Assembly: GCA_963575645.1 (NCBI GenBank)
Contig: OY754467.1
Coordinates: 9,734,001-9,798,000 of the forward strand
DNA length: 64,000 bases
Origin: Xanthostigma xanthostigma
Taxonomy: Eukaryota; Arthropoda; Insecta; Raphidioptera; Raphidiidae
Direction: 5' to 3'
The translations under genes were made by a program, and so were the position numbers. Of this stretch, positions 46,175 through 57,561 are shown one piece after another. Under the pieces are notes generated by a model. It made no database searches and was not told the origin of the DNA. It worked only from the letters and a program-made list of their open reading frames with translations. The first letter of the stretch is position 1. Each line of letters begins with the position of its first letter.

Positions 46175-46400
46175 TGAAAAATAAAATATAGTTTAAAAAA
46201 AACTAAAAAACACGCTTTATATCGGACTAAAAAGTAAAAAATAATTGTTTTAAAATAAGCTTAAAAAGCGTTGGGCGCTCGATGTACGAAAATGTGGAAC
46301 AAAGCGCCCCACGCTTTTTAAGCTTATTTTAAAACAATTATTTTTTACTTTTTAGTCCGATATAAAGCGTGTTTTTTAGTTTTTTTTAAACTATATTTTA
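46175..46400. mobile_element. Foldback hairpin family, copy 2
   Basis: Almost perfect arms of about 95 bp (AACTAAAAAACACGC, CGGACTAAAAAGTAAAAAAT, AAGCTTAAAAAGCG) surround a loop GCGCTCGATGTACGAAAATG. Confidence 0.9.
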
Positions 46401-46718
46401 TTCTATATAAATTTTTATAAAATATTTTTCTATATAAATTTGTATAAAAAAACTGTTTAGGCAAATTCTGTTATACGAAATCTATGTAAAATGTTCTCCT
46501 CTTTCGTTTAAGACTGGTTTCAAACCGATCTGATTTAAATTGAGCGAGAAATTAGCAAAAAGCACGCACAGGGTCAGGCGGAACGTTACGCGTTAGGAAC
46601 GTTACGCGTTAGGAACGTTAGGAACGTTACGTTACACTTTTTCGAACATGCAGCCGGTGTTTTATCAATTTATAATATTGGTGATTCATCAATTTATAAG
46701 ACGTTATCACGTCAAAAA

Positions 46719-48152
46719 AACTCAGCTTTCAGTTGATATTTTGGTCAATGAGTGCTCATAAGGGGAATGTAGATGGAAAAGTCGAAAGCAGAACGTTTGA
46801 CTTAGGAACTTTGTTTGTACTAGTTAGTAGATAAACATACTAAAAGTCCTTACTCCTTCGAGGTTCGCCCGAGGGGGGAGGGCACAAAGAAGGTCCCGTT
46901 TTTTGGTTTTTCGCTTTTATCTCGAAAACGGTGCGTCGTGCGAAATTTTATTGTGCTACATAATGAAAGCTGATAAAAATCTCTACAACTTTAGCTTTCA
47001 CACTTTTTATCTATCTCCAATCTTTGCCTAGCTATGAGCTCCGAAAAATGATCGATTTTCAAAAATGTGTTAAATTTTCTATAGCACATTGTAACAATAC
47101 GAATTTTCCAAAATCATTTCTTATTGCTCATCCACACTATTAAAAACACCAGCAAAGGTTAGTGGTTACTTTAAAAGTGAATATTCCGATATGTTTAGAT
47201 TTTTCGACTACGATTTTGCGTGATTAGAATGACCTTGTGTTGTAGGTTGCTGAATTCGTCTTAAAATCACTAATAATGTCATCGAAAAAAAAATACATGG
47301 TTTCGTTAAAAAAAGTGAAGTTGACCTTGACGTAGCTTCAGCGCCTCCACCGATAAAAAAATAGGATGGTCCAGTATGACGACCTTCTCGAACACTAAAA
47401 CTTTTGTCTGAAACATTTTTGGATATGATCAATGGTTTGAGTGCTATTGCTCTGTAACACTTTATGTGCCTCACCCAGTATAGTCTGAAAAAAATTGGTC
47501 GACGATTTTATTTAATTGAAGAGTTCTATTCAGACGTTAATCAAAGATTTGAACCTTAGTATTCAATTCAGTTACTGAAAGTTTTTAACACGGAAGATAC
47601 AGTGACATTTTTTTAAACATCCTGTATAAAAGTTAAGTGTGGTTTGCATGTACTTAGATTGAAAAGCAAAGGATATAGTTTACATTGAAAGTTCAGTCAC
47701 CGTTATCGGCCTAGATAAGTTAACAAATCATCTACAAATAAACTATTTGAAAATTGCAATAGAACAAACCATGTTAGTCGACCGTTGTGCGGGCTTCGTC
47801 TTACATAACAATAGTCCGTGTCAGAGATTGTAGCCGTCCGATAACGAAGTGATTGATTAAGAAATATTCTGTTCCGATCGAAGTCTCTCTCTTTGTCTCT
47901 CTCTCTGTCTATCTCTCTTTGCAGCTTGCCACAGACGTACTTAGATTAGTAGGAGAGCTTTCAAACATTTTTGGGTAGGTATTTGAAGCAGAGTGAAAAT
48001 TTGTGTAACACTTCTTTTGTATTGTCTGAATGCAAAATCGAAGACTTGGCTGTAGGATAGTGGAGCCTACCTAACCCTTGAATTTTTAACTTTGTTAAAG
48101 TCCTTGAGGCGTTTTTAAATTTTAATACCTTCAAATTTAGTATTTAATAAAA
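46719..48152. other. Mostly unassigned; Penelope-like scrap at 47484-47560
   Basis: 47484-47560 matches the terminal AAAAAATTGGTCGACGATTT block. A CTCTCTGTCTATCTCTC run lies at 47880-47925. 47990-48115 is the inverted partner of 1140-1262. The 88-codon frame at 47208-47474 is unrecognised. Confidence 0.5.
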
Positions 48153-48505
48153 TCTATATTAACCTATAAATTAATACAAAAGCTGAAGAGTTTGTTTGCT
48201 TGGTTGAACGCGATAATCTCAGGATCTACTAGTTCGAATTGAATTTTTTTTTTTTTGATAGTCCATTTAGCGAGGAAGATTATAGGCTATATAATATCAC
48301 GCTACAACCAATAGAAACGGAGCATCAATGAAAAATGTTGCAAAATGTAACTCAAAATTTGTCCGCTCGGAAAAAACTTTTGAACGGTAACTCCGATCAT
48401 CATGAAATTTGGACACAACATTCATCTTGGTAAACTAAGATGAATGTGCGTACTCATGTTCCTCCCTTTCCCATTCGTTCTTTTGCACCCGGACGGGACG
48501 GCTAG
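48153..48505 (+). mobile_element. Helitron family A, short complete copy
   Basis: It starts TCTATATTAACC after A and ends GGACGGGACGGCTAG before T. It lacks the tRNA-containing segment and joins CTCAAAATTTGTCCGCTCGG directly to ACTTTTGAACGGTAACTCCG. Confidence 0.85.
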
Positions 48506-49095
48506 TAAAAAATAAATAAGCTAGATTATTTAATCCATAACCATAGCAATTAACAAAAGTTTTTGTCTTATGTACCTTAACTTTTGTTAAATGCTACGAT
48601 TGGTAATTATTTATTTTTTTCATTATTGTTTTGAATTTTCATATTGTACTTATAAAAGTCTAAATCTATAGACGAAACGTCGTACATTAATAAATCTAAC
48701 TTTTTGTCCACAATCCTGCGATTTTTCTTATGAATTTGGATAGATCTTGGACTCTAATATTGTGTCTTCATTCAAAACTATATGCATTCAATAATAATGA
48801 GTATCTCTAGCACTGACTTAAGTCAAGTTGGGTATTGTCATTTCACGTACATTAACGATATTTTGACACATTATTGGTGTGTAAACATCTGTACTTAAGA
48901 GAGTATTTAACTAGACTACCACATTTCTTTTGCAGTTTTATTATTGGCATTGATAATTGGAAATACGATTGATACTTTCTCTCAAACAGGACCGCGATAG
49001 TTTATGTAGAGATGACACAATTATTTAAACATAAGCTGTTTTGTTTTTTAACCTTAGATATATGGTTTCATAACTGTTGTTTTATTCTGTTTCAG
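48506..49095. other. Intron sequence before exon 2
   Basis: No repeat recognised; ends in the TTATTCTGTTTCAG acceptor. Confidence 0.4.
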
Positions 49096-49136
49096 GTATG
49101 TAATAAATACGACATCTCTTTGTATACCATTTTATG
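49096..49136 (+). CDS. Small exon of the same host gene (41 bp)
   Basis: TTTTATTCTGTTTCAG precedes and GTAAGTTTC follows. The first G completes the Arg codon left by the exon at 3375-3492. Thirteen codons YVINTTSLCIPFY follow, then a lone G, so the next intron is phase 1. Two of three frames are open at this length, so the frame alone is weak; the value lies in the matching phase, two good splice sites and absence from repeats. No further exon was found to 64000. I cannot name the protein. The next exon must begin with two bases that complete a codon starting with G. Confidence 0.4.
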
Positions 49137-50129
49137 GTAAGTTTCTATTTGAATTTCATCAAAGGATTTAATTATATTTATTGCCGGCATTCTGCTAGCG
49201 ATACATTTAATATTAAAAAAAAGATATCGTTTTTTTAAAACTTTACTAACTCGAATTATTCTTTATGTCGACTTTTTACCATTGATGTTAATATTTGAAT
49301 TAGTAATGGTTATATTCGGTTCATTTGTTCTTCAGGTAACTATTCCTCCGAATAAATAGCGATAATTCAATTTACCAACCATAATTATGTTTATAAATCT
49401 ATTCTGTCTTACTTCCTGGGTATAAATATTTATTCGCTTGATAAAATAATAATGGCCGTCACATAATACCTAACCTATAAACGTGGGTATTATACCTATC
49501 TACCGTTTGCTCTTGCAAATTTATTTATGTGTAGTTTATTAACATTTTGTGAAGTGTATAGTTGTAAAACATTAAAGCTAGTGGAAGTTTTAGGATAAAA
49601 CATTATTATTTTGTGAAATTTTTTTTGACGTTTACACTAACGCCATCGGTTGGATTTTTGGGTGAACGTCAAAATATTCAACAAAAAGAGCAAGGAGTAT
49701 AGTGCAGTGTATATTTATTCTTTAACTAACTTTTCTACCTGATATTTTGCTTGGTGAATTGAAAGTAAATTTTATTCTAACGACCAAATTTGTTCCAAGA
49801 TTAGTAACTTTTATCTTTAATAGTGTTCGGTGAATATAGGCATAACCCGAATTAGCTTATTTAAAATTGGTCCGGCCTCTCGTTCCAAACCAAGTCTATT
49901 CTCTGCGAATTCTGATTAAATCAGTCTGTTCACCAGTCATAGAGACTACTTTATTTTATATGATATACTGATTGTAACGTAAATATGGTTGCAAAGTTGT
50001 GTTGTATCTAACCGGTTAAGTTTACTCAGTTACAAAGATTGAATCAAAGCTGGTTGATACATAGTAGCTACGACTAATTAGTTATTGTATGACAACAGTA
50101 GGTATAACAATACTTTTTCTTCTTAAAAA
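49137..50129. other. Intron sequence, nothing identified
   Basis: Single-copy in this window; a second acceptor-like TTTGTTCTTCAG near 49325 leads to an early stop. Confidence 0.4.
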
Positions 50130-50535
50130 ACTCCAATATCTCATCGAAAAGATCCGACAATGCATCGAAAATCTAGATAACCCATCGAAAATTTCAATAT
50201 ACCTCCGGCGGCCCTATAAAAAGCCAAGATAAATCTTAGAAAAAACTCCGACTTCGGTAAACCTTGAAAAAACTGCGACAGTTCAAAAATTTATAAATCT
50301 ACCGGAAATCTCGACTACTCACTCAAAAGACCCGACAACACCTAAAATACCCTACAACACGCGGGAAAATTTTTTTAACCACACAATTTTTTTCATAATC
50401 TTAAGTTTATTTTCATTCCCCCGAAAAGTTGAGAACACGTGTATAAAAGCTCAATGAAGCGCCATATAATTCACTGAAAAAAACTGAAAGCCTCGAGAAC
50501 CTGCCAAAAATTTCACCGATTTTTCAAAAAGCCCC
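50130..50535. repeat. Degenerate short tandem array
   Basis: Irregular repeats of a 20-25 bp theme such as CATCGAAAATCTAGATAACC and AAAACTCCGAC. The theme resumes at about 51830-51970 (CCTACAACCTACCAATGTCC). AAGGCCGTAGCCAG at 50542 and GCCTACGGCCT near 51855 may mark the ends of an insertion that split it. Confidence 0.45.
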
Positions 50536-50639
50536 TACAACCAAGGCCGTAGCCAGAAATTCACTTCGAGGGGAGTCGAGCTCTGGACCAGAGACAATAA
50601 GTAATAACTTTATTTGAAAATAAGCATACACATATTATA

Positions 50640-51620
50640 ATATGATAAAATTATACGGGATACAAGGCTAAAATTAAAAACAATTCATTCACTAGAACAT
50701 CATTTAATAGTCAACGTTTCGGCAGAAATTCATGTCTTCTTCAGGACCTATAACAAATAAATAATACCTTACACATCTAAACCATAAACTTAAAAAAAAT
50801 TATAAAAATTTGTACCTATATCAAATAAATACTTATTCGGCTTACCTTAAAAATGTCTAGTAAAAAGTCATAAAATTAAAAACATAAAATAATTTATTCA
50901 ACTCATGCGCGTTATTCATGTTTTATCATGCCTAAAAACCGAACCCTAAATAGCTATTTACCGACTGGTGACAATTACTTGTCATAACTCAATGAAGATT
51001 CCTACTAGCTCGGCCATTGTGGAGTAATGAAAATAAACGTAACTATTTTCTGAGTCGTAACGAAATAGTAGGTAACAACAACCCCGTTGTTACCCATTGA
51101 GACTAAAATTGAGAGGCCGAATGTTTTCGACATGGAGTTTATTCATAACCGGCTAACCTCAAACCAAAACATTGAATCGTGCTGTTTGGTGCTGTTAGTA
51201 TTGACAGTTTTTTTTATAAAGAAATAAATAGATATTTACAACATCTCATTATAATTAAAACATGAATAACGCGCAATTGTTGAATAAAATTATGGGCGCA
51301 ACTTGTAGGTTAAGTCATGACCTGTCAGCGTGATGTTTTCAGCACTCGTCTCCGGTGCGCAGTATGCACTCGCTTCGCTCGTGCCTACGCAGCTACGACT
51401 CGTGCTGAAAACATCGCGCTGACACGCCATGAATGACTTAGACTACTAGTTACGCCAATAACTATTAAAACATTATTATCAAACATTTAAAACTTTTTTT
51501 TAAAAACTAAACTTCATAAATAATAAAAATTATAAAAACTTTAAAAGATCTATTTTAAAAAATTAAAAAAATATATCCTTTCTTTCTAAAAAGGTGTCTT
51601 ATTTTATTTTATTATAATTT
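50640..51620. mobile_element. Penelope-like family 2 fossil with nested insertions
   Basis: 50640-50890 and 51475-51600 match the 16.4-16.8 kb element (ATACGGGATACAAGGCTAAA, CAACGTTTCGGCAGAAATTC). The middle (about 50895-51470) is foreign. Broken copy. Confidence 0.65.
50895..51470. mobile_element. One or two small foldback MITEs inside the Penelope-like copy
   Basis: CATGCGCGTTATTCATGTTT (50903) pairs with AACATGAATAACGCGCAATT (51258). A second inverted pair, GTCAGCGTGATGTTTTCAGC and GCTGAAAACATCGCGCTGAC, lies at 51325-51425 with outer GGTTAAGTCATG and GAATGACTTAGAC. Confidence 0.6.
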
Positions 51621-52329
51621 TACATAAATACAAATTTAAAGGCAGCCGACGTAGATTTCGAAGAAAGAGTTTAATGATTCATTTAATTTATTAACGATGC
51701 ATTATATTTCGATTTTACTCGTTCCGAAAAACGTGGAATCCAATTATTGAATCATAGATCCGAAAAAAGAGTCGAACATAAATATTTTAGTTTAAATGGT
51801 GAGTTGGCTAAGGCATTTCGGGGATGTTTGAATCCCCAAAACACCTCCCTGCCTACGGCCTATCCTACAACCTACCAATGTCCAACAACACACTGAAATT
51901 TCCCGACTATGAGTCTAGAAGCCTCAACAATACATTAAATAATTTCAAAAATCCACAGAAGACCTTTAGAAAGTCTTTAGATACCAACTTCTACCAGCTT
52001 CTTCTACTATATTATGTCACACTAAATTCTCGAGTATACTCGATTCAAATTATTTATAAAGGACTTTTAAAGCTAAGTCGTTTCATAAAACGTTTTTATA
52101 CGCGTAAGAGCTTGAAACGATAGTGGATTGTTTCTTTATACTGTTTTATTATCTCATAAAATTGGTGATGTCGCATTTTTGACTCAAGTGTATTAAAAAG
52201 AAATATGATGAAAATAGAGTTTGTTTGCGAACTGAAATATAATAAAAGATACACTGGTTGACTTTTAATACGGATGAAACAAAAGCAAAGCGTAAACAAC
52301 TAAAAAAATATATTAGGTAATGTTTTTTG
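51621..52329. other. Unassigned; 99-codon frame
   Basis: The plus frame 51824-52123 overlaps the degenerate array and then low-complexity sequence. No domain. Confidence 0.4.
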
Positions 52330-52745
52330 ACGTTTTGACATAATTGTTGCATGCGCAGAAGAGATATTTGCTTAAACGGTGTTTTTTTATAAAATAATGG
52401 TATACTTTTCATAACAGCTTATTAGTTTATTTATTTTTTCAAAAAAGCTTCGTTACACAATTTTTTCTAAACTTTATAGTTTCGGAAATATTTTGAAAAT
52501 TAAAAAAATCAGCCGCTCTTTTGTTTTATGGATCTGTCAGAAATAAACAAGTTCGGCATGCTTTGATTAATGTTTACATGACGTGGAACATATTATGTAG
52601 GTAACCATGGCAACGAATAGCAAATATCATATTGAATACTAGCAATTACCCGCGTCACCTCACACGATATCAGAAATTTTATTTTCTTTATTATAATCAG
52701 ATGTCAACATTTTTGCAGTTGGAATGGTCCCGTCGCCCAATTGGC
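52330..52745 (-). repeat. Rep1 copy, minus strand, partial
   Basis: From GCATGCGCAGAAGAGATAT to CGTCGCCCAATTGGCTGG. Confidence 0.8.
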
Positions 52746-53649
52746 TGGAATTTTTTAATACAATACTACCAAAAACGATTTTATTGTACGCTTCACTGTT
52801 TTTTTAACGTCAACAACAAAAAAAAAATAATCCCCGTCTGACCTCGCTAATAGTGCATTCTCATTTCTCAAATAAATCACGTAATAGATTATAAAGTTAC
52901 TGATAAATGTGGCCTCAATGCTACTCTAATTTAATTTACTTGCTTTTATATACTTAGTTCGCACAACTTGGAAGCTTACATAAAACAAAAATAAAACGAC
53001 TTACATATCAAATATGATTTCTATGGAGCTTTTATAAAGTTGAGAATTTATAATGAATATATCTGTGGTCGCGACGCAATGGCGTTTATCTCAAAATGTT
53101 TTTTGAAGTGTAACTTCTTCTGCCAGTCAGATTCATGTATTTTCAGCACCATCTAAAATGTAAACTCCATTTAAAGTCGCCCGATATAACGACAAACTCC
53201 TTAAAACGTCGAAATTAACTCTAGTTGGTTTACCTTGTTGCTCATATAATGATACAGTCTAAATAACGACACATACACTCTAAATAATGACAATATGTCA
53301 TCATTAAGCAATAAACAGTACTTGTTTGTTATTTTATTGCTTTGTTGTCGGCATCATGCGTACCGAAGATTCTAAGAAATATGTTCTTTTGTTTGTTGGG
53401 ATTATCTTTCATAATATGTTTATCGATAAGTTATCATATTCTTAGTTGCCTACAAACTTGCAAACTGTGAACATGGCGAGTAAAAGAAAATATTTGTGTA
53501 TTGACGAAAAAGTTTTATAAATACGCGCAATAGAGGCGGGAGAAAAGATAAGTGACGTATGGAAGACACTTTGGAGTAAATATATATATGTACATTGTAC
53601 ATATTATACTAAAAAAATATTAATGGATTATTTCTTCTCTCCGTTTAAC
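52746..53649. other. Nothing identified
   Basis: Short unrelated frames only. A fragment with GCCCGATATAACGACAA near 53178 is single-copy here. Confidence 0.4.
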
Positions 53650-53824
53650 GACAACTCTCTTTTATTTTAACGCAATAATATATAGCCTATGTTCATCCTG
53701 AAAGTCTATTCTAAAAATTGCTGAAAAAAAATTGAAATCGGATAAGTAGTTTCTGAGATTACCCTCCGCATATAGGTACACAAACTCACAAAATTCGCAC
53801 TCTCTCTTTGTAATATTAGTATAA
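53650..53824 (-). mobile_element. Helitron family B fragment, 5' part
   Basis: The minus strand begins TACTAATATTACAAAGAGAG and matches the family to the CGCAATAATATATAGCCTAT block. Confidence 0.65.
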
Positions 53825-53832
53825 ATCTACAC

Positions 53833-54116
53833 CAGGCCTGGGCAAATGTCGGCTCGCGGGCCGAATCCGGCCCGCAATAGAATTTTCTCCGGCCCGTGAA
53901 GCATATTATAAATGATTATTAAGAACAAAAATATTACTGTTTGCTAATATAATTTGGCGCATAAAGAAATTTTAGAAAAAAGTAAATAGTGTTTAAAAAC
54001 TTGAAATTGTTGTTTCAAAAAAACTATACTTAAAATTAGAAAAAGAAATTGTTTGGCGCACAGTTAAAGTTTTATCCGCAATGTGGCCCGACGATCAAAA
54101 GATTTGCCCACCCCTG
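53833..54116. mobile_element. hAT-like MITE, CAGGGGTGGGCAAA type, copy 2
   Basis: The ends are CAGGCCTGGGCAAATGTC and complement CAGGGGTGGGCAAATCTT, flanked by ATCTACAC and CTCTACAC (7 of 8). Inverted relative to 42937-43130. Confidence 0.85.
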
Positions 54117-54124
54117 CTCTACAC

Positions 54125-54537
54125 TATTTTTGGTATGGACTATACTAAATTAATTATTAAATCTGGTCATCGGTAACCTTTAAAAAGTGACCTTGAAATG
54201 ACTGTGATAGCTTCGAACGACAAAACGAGTACTACGTGAATGGCACAAAGTCCGCACAAGCATATAATAAATTATGCAGGCATATGCCGGTAGGTATTCC
54301 CCTCATGCGCCATTAGTTCTCGTGTCGATTGGCCTAAAGCAAACCGACGCGATCGGAGAGTGCGTGTGCCGTTGGTCCGCCACTGTAGCCATGCCGAAAC
54401 CTCTCTAAAGATCAGTTCACAATAAAGTCATGTTAGCAAACCCGCATCGGTTTCCGTGAGTTCAGTTCAGACTAGCTACCGGTTAATGAGTCTTTCCAGT
54501 GATCACCGGTAGTTGCTAAAAATCATCGGTACTTGGA
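54125..54537. other. GC-richer block, no gene found
   Basis: GATTGGCCTAAAGCAAACCG and GTGTGCCGTTGGTCCGCCAC near 54330-54385, then TCAGTTCAGAC. A promoter or untranslated exon is possible, but nothing confirms it. Confidence 0.3.
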
Positions 54538-54860
54538 CAAGGGCGTAGATATTTTTTTTTGTGGGGGGGAGAAGCAAAAAAAATTTTTGAAGCAAAACTT
54601 TTTTACGCACGCTTTACTTAGGCACTAAGCTGGTGAATGCGTGACGAGAGATTTACCGAAGTGTGATCGGGCGAGGCGAACGGAAGTTGAGAGGGAGATA
54701 TAAGCTGTACTGGCAATATTGAATAAAGAAATATTATTATTATTATTATTATAGTGATGATAGAAAGAAGATGACAAATACTTCACTGGCTAGTGGCGCC
54801 ATCAGATGGCCGAAACAAATACTTCACTGGCTAGTGGCGCTATCAGGTGGCCGAAAATAT
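54538..54860 (-). repeat. Dispersed repeat with CACTGGCTAGTGGCGCCATC, copy 1
   Basis: The minus strand matches 60225-60520 and 61015-61245, including CGTTCGCCTCGCCCGATCAC and AAGCGTGCGTAAA. An ATT run lies at 54731-54753. The left edge, CAAGGGCGTAGATATTTTTT, looks like a separate MITE end. Confidence 0.7.
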
Positions 54861-55124
54861 AAGCAGTACTAACAATAATTTAAATTCTATAAACCGTTTT
54901 TCGTAACTTAAAAACCGGTTTTTTAAAACCGTCATTACAACAAATCGTGCGTCCAGAAAAATGTGCTTTTTCCGGTTACTTTTTTCAGTTAGACGCTACT
55001 AAACGCAGCTGTCGAGCGTCTATAATTTGCAATTTTTTAATGTTTAGTGACAACAAATCGTCTGTCCAGTTAGTGTGATGCTATCAAAAATATGACGATG
55101 GGAGTGTATTAGTGTAAAGTTAAG

Positions 55125-55190
55125 GAGGTTGAGCCGTTTAACGAAGATAATGAAAAAAATCTGAAATAAAGCTTTTTTAATTTTGTAGAA
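55125..55190 (-). repeat. Terminal piece of the 680-bp AT-rich repeat
   Basis: AAGGAGGTTGAGCCGTTTAA is the complement of the end of 26280-26960. It directly adjoins the truncated Helitron. Confidence 0.6.
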
Positions 55191-55196
55191 AAATAA

Positions 55197-55552
55197 AAAC
55201 ATATTCACCGACGTAGGGCTTGAACCCAAGACCCTGGCATTAAGAGTCTTACGCTCTACCGACTGAGCTATCAGGGCTTGTGAATGTGAGGCGCTAATAT
55301 TGCAATATTTAGTTAAGGCATTTCACCTGATAATATTTGTCGGACGGACTAATTTTGAGATACATCTTGCAACATTTTTCATTGATGTTCCGCTCCAATT
55401 GGTCGTAGCATGATATTATATAGCCTATTGCCTTCCTCGATAAATGGGCTATTCAACAAATTTTTTTTTTCAATTCGAACCAGTAGTTTCTGAGATTAGC
55501 GCGTTCAACCAAACAAACAAACAAACTCTTCAGCTTTATATATTAGTATAGA
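55197..55552 (-). mobile_element. Helitron family A with tRNA module, 3' truncated
   Basis: The minus strand starts TCTATACTAATATATAAAGC at 55552 after A and follows the family through the tRNA-containing segment seen at 23.6 kb. It stops shortly after the tRNA-like sequence, and the CTAG end is absent. Confidence 0.8.
55205..55277 (-). pseudogene. tRNA-Lys(CTT)-derived sequence in a Helitron
   Basis: 73 nt on the minus strand: CCCTGATAGCTCAGTCGGTA, anticodon loop CTCTTAA (CTT), B box GGTTCAAGCCC. The D arm and pol III boxes are intact. The acceptor stem (GCCCTGA with GTCGGTG) pairs poorly and the anticodon stem (TAAGA with TGCCA) is mostly unpaired, so a working tRNA is unlikely. Same position in the Helitron as 23634-23706. 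Confidence 0.75.
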
Positions 55553-56389
55553 TACCCTCTATATAGCTAGCAAAGATCGGGAGAATGGATGCGCGTCAGT
55601 TTGCACATGGAATTATATTCTATTTACTAATTGCCCCACTACAGACGCGACACTTGCACACAACGGGTCAAGTAAAAAGAAAGAGATAGAAAACAGTCAT
55701 TTGCTGTCTCACTTCATGAGCCACGATTCCACTTACGGCCACTAGCAATATAGAAGTTATTTAATATATGGTTCAGAATTGTTTCTTAAATTCTTTATAA
55801 TAATATAAATAATAATAATAGTGACTGAAAAATTCAATAAATTTGTTGAAACGCCTGTCGAAAGAAAACTGCTCGTATTTCAATTAATAATAAAAATTCA
55901 AGTTGAGTCAGTTTGCCGTATGGCCGGCAAAAAAGGTTCTGGAAAACGGGGTGATATGTTTCATACGTTTGATGATTTATATTGGCCCCTCCATCTCGGT
56001 CATCGCGTTCGCCACTAGTCAGTCGTGCCAACTGTCTCGCTTTCAAATTGCCCACTAACATACATATACCAACCTTTGTATGCATGGCGCAGGCTTGCCA
56101 TATCTAATCATTTAAATTTAGGCTGTTCCGCACTGTTTTCGTTATCATTTAATCTGAAACTGGGGGGAATTATTTATCTAAAGGTTTGTTCTACAGTGGA
56201 CTCTCGTCTTCATTGATACATTAATACGGTAGCCTAGTTAAGAAGTGAGTTTCATGTAGGGTTGCCATCTGCAAAGTAAATAAACTAGGACAAGAAGATA
56301 AAAAAACCCGGATTTTTGAGCTCAAGACCCGGACATAATTGCCAAAAAAACTTATTTTAATATTGAAATTAAATAATAGGTACCTTTAA
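55553..56389. other. Unassigned; overlapping 65- and 83-codon frames
   Basis: 55821-56018 (plus) includes RMAGKKGSGKRGDMF; the minus frame covers the same bases. Less AT-rich than average and not repeated here, but no splice sites or domain. Confidence 0.3.
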
Positions 56390-57010
56390 TAAATAAAATT
56401 ATCGACCAATTTTTCAGACAATATATTAACAAAAAAAAAAAATATATATAATACATTAACGTTTTAATCCGGATTTGGACCTTCTTCAGAACTGATCTAA
56501 AAAATATAAAAAATAATTAATATTTAAAATCTAATTCGTTTTTTATAGAATCTTTCAAAATTATTACTGATTTTCAAAATAGTGAAAAAATAATAACACA
56601 ATATTTTATTAAGTAGTCATGGAAATAATTTTGAGTAGGTACCTAAAAAGAAAGAAAAATTATTAAAAACAAAATATTATTTCAAAATAATATTATACCT
56701 AGATGTTACTTAAATTTTCTGTATCTAATTGAGCATTGAGAGAATTTTTATTTGATTTTATATGTAACATTTCCGAAATATTTCTTTTAAAAAAATTAGT
56801 TTCATTATCTAAAATTTTAATATTATTCCAATTAATTTTGTGGTCAAGTTCTAATTTGTGTTTAGTTATTACATTATGTTTGTCAGGGATTAATTTGTGA
56901 TTATTTTGATGTTCTCTTATTCTTGCTCTTTTTGTTTGACCAATATAATTCTTAGCACAATTTTCACAATTAATTTTATATATATAGAGTTCTAATCAGA
57001 CGTTAATCAA
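56390..57010 (-). mobile_element. Penelope-like element fossil with GIY-YIG remnant
   Basis: Minus-strand match to 37524-38160, including the C-terminal endonuclease region (about 56740-56990) and the terminal region with a decayed hammerhead-like motif (56461-56489). More degraded than the 37.5-kb copy. Confidence 0.75.
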
Positions 57011-57065
57011 AGATTTAAATAATACCTTGTTATATTATTATAATTAAAGTACGTAGTTACTACTG

Positions 57066-57465
57066 GCGATGTGCCGGATATCCGTATCCGCGGATATCCG
57101 AGGGAGAAGTAAGATCCGTATCCGTATCCGTTTTTGGCGGATCTTTTACGGATCTTTTACCCTTATTAATTTTCAATTCATAGATAAAATTTTATATAGG
57201 TGAGTAGGTAATAATGAAAACCTGTTAAATTCCATTCAGATTAGTTTTTATTTTTTAAGATCGTATTTGGCACCTTTATATTGCAAACATTTATCGTATA
57301 GTGAGTACCATACGAATAGTACATAACTCAAAGGTACTAAATCAACCATATTTATAATGAGATATTGCACATCTATCTCTGGAAAGAGACAATCTGTTAT
57401 GAGAGTTAACTCTTACAGAGGTCAATAACTTTTTCCCATATAACAGATAGTATCTTTCCAAAGGT
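57066..57465. mobile_element. hAT-like MITE, truncated relative of 31884-32420
   Basis: It starts TGGCGATGTGCCGGATATCC and follows the other copy to AACAGATAGTATCTTTCCAA; the right end is missing. Confidence 0.8.
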
Positions 57466-57561
57466 GTTATTTTGAATACATTATAATATATCTGGTGGAG
57501 GTGCCGTGATTAATAACTGCGCCTCCACCACATTTGTACAAAGTCACACGATGAATTAATT

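Larger units (their letters stand above)
45135..46718 (-). mobile_element. Helentron-like ends flanking a compound segment
   Basis: The family's 3' end with hairpin (45148-45170) and inner inverted repeat (45176-45191) lies at the left, and its 5' part (46570-46718) at the right, both on the minus strand. Between them are a Rep1 scrap (about 45216), a tandem array and a foldback hairpin. It may be one long element with cargo or two unrelated fragments. Confidence 0.45.
3493..49095 (+). other. Putative 45.6-kb intron of the host gene
   Basis: If the two exon-like blocks belong to one transcript, everything between them is intron, opened by GTAAGT and closed by TTATTCTGTTTCAG. It is filled with nested transposable elements in both orientations, and I found no further exon-like block inside it. 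3493-3916 holds nothing identifiable. Confidence 0.4.
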
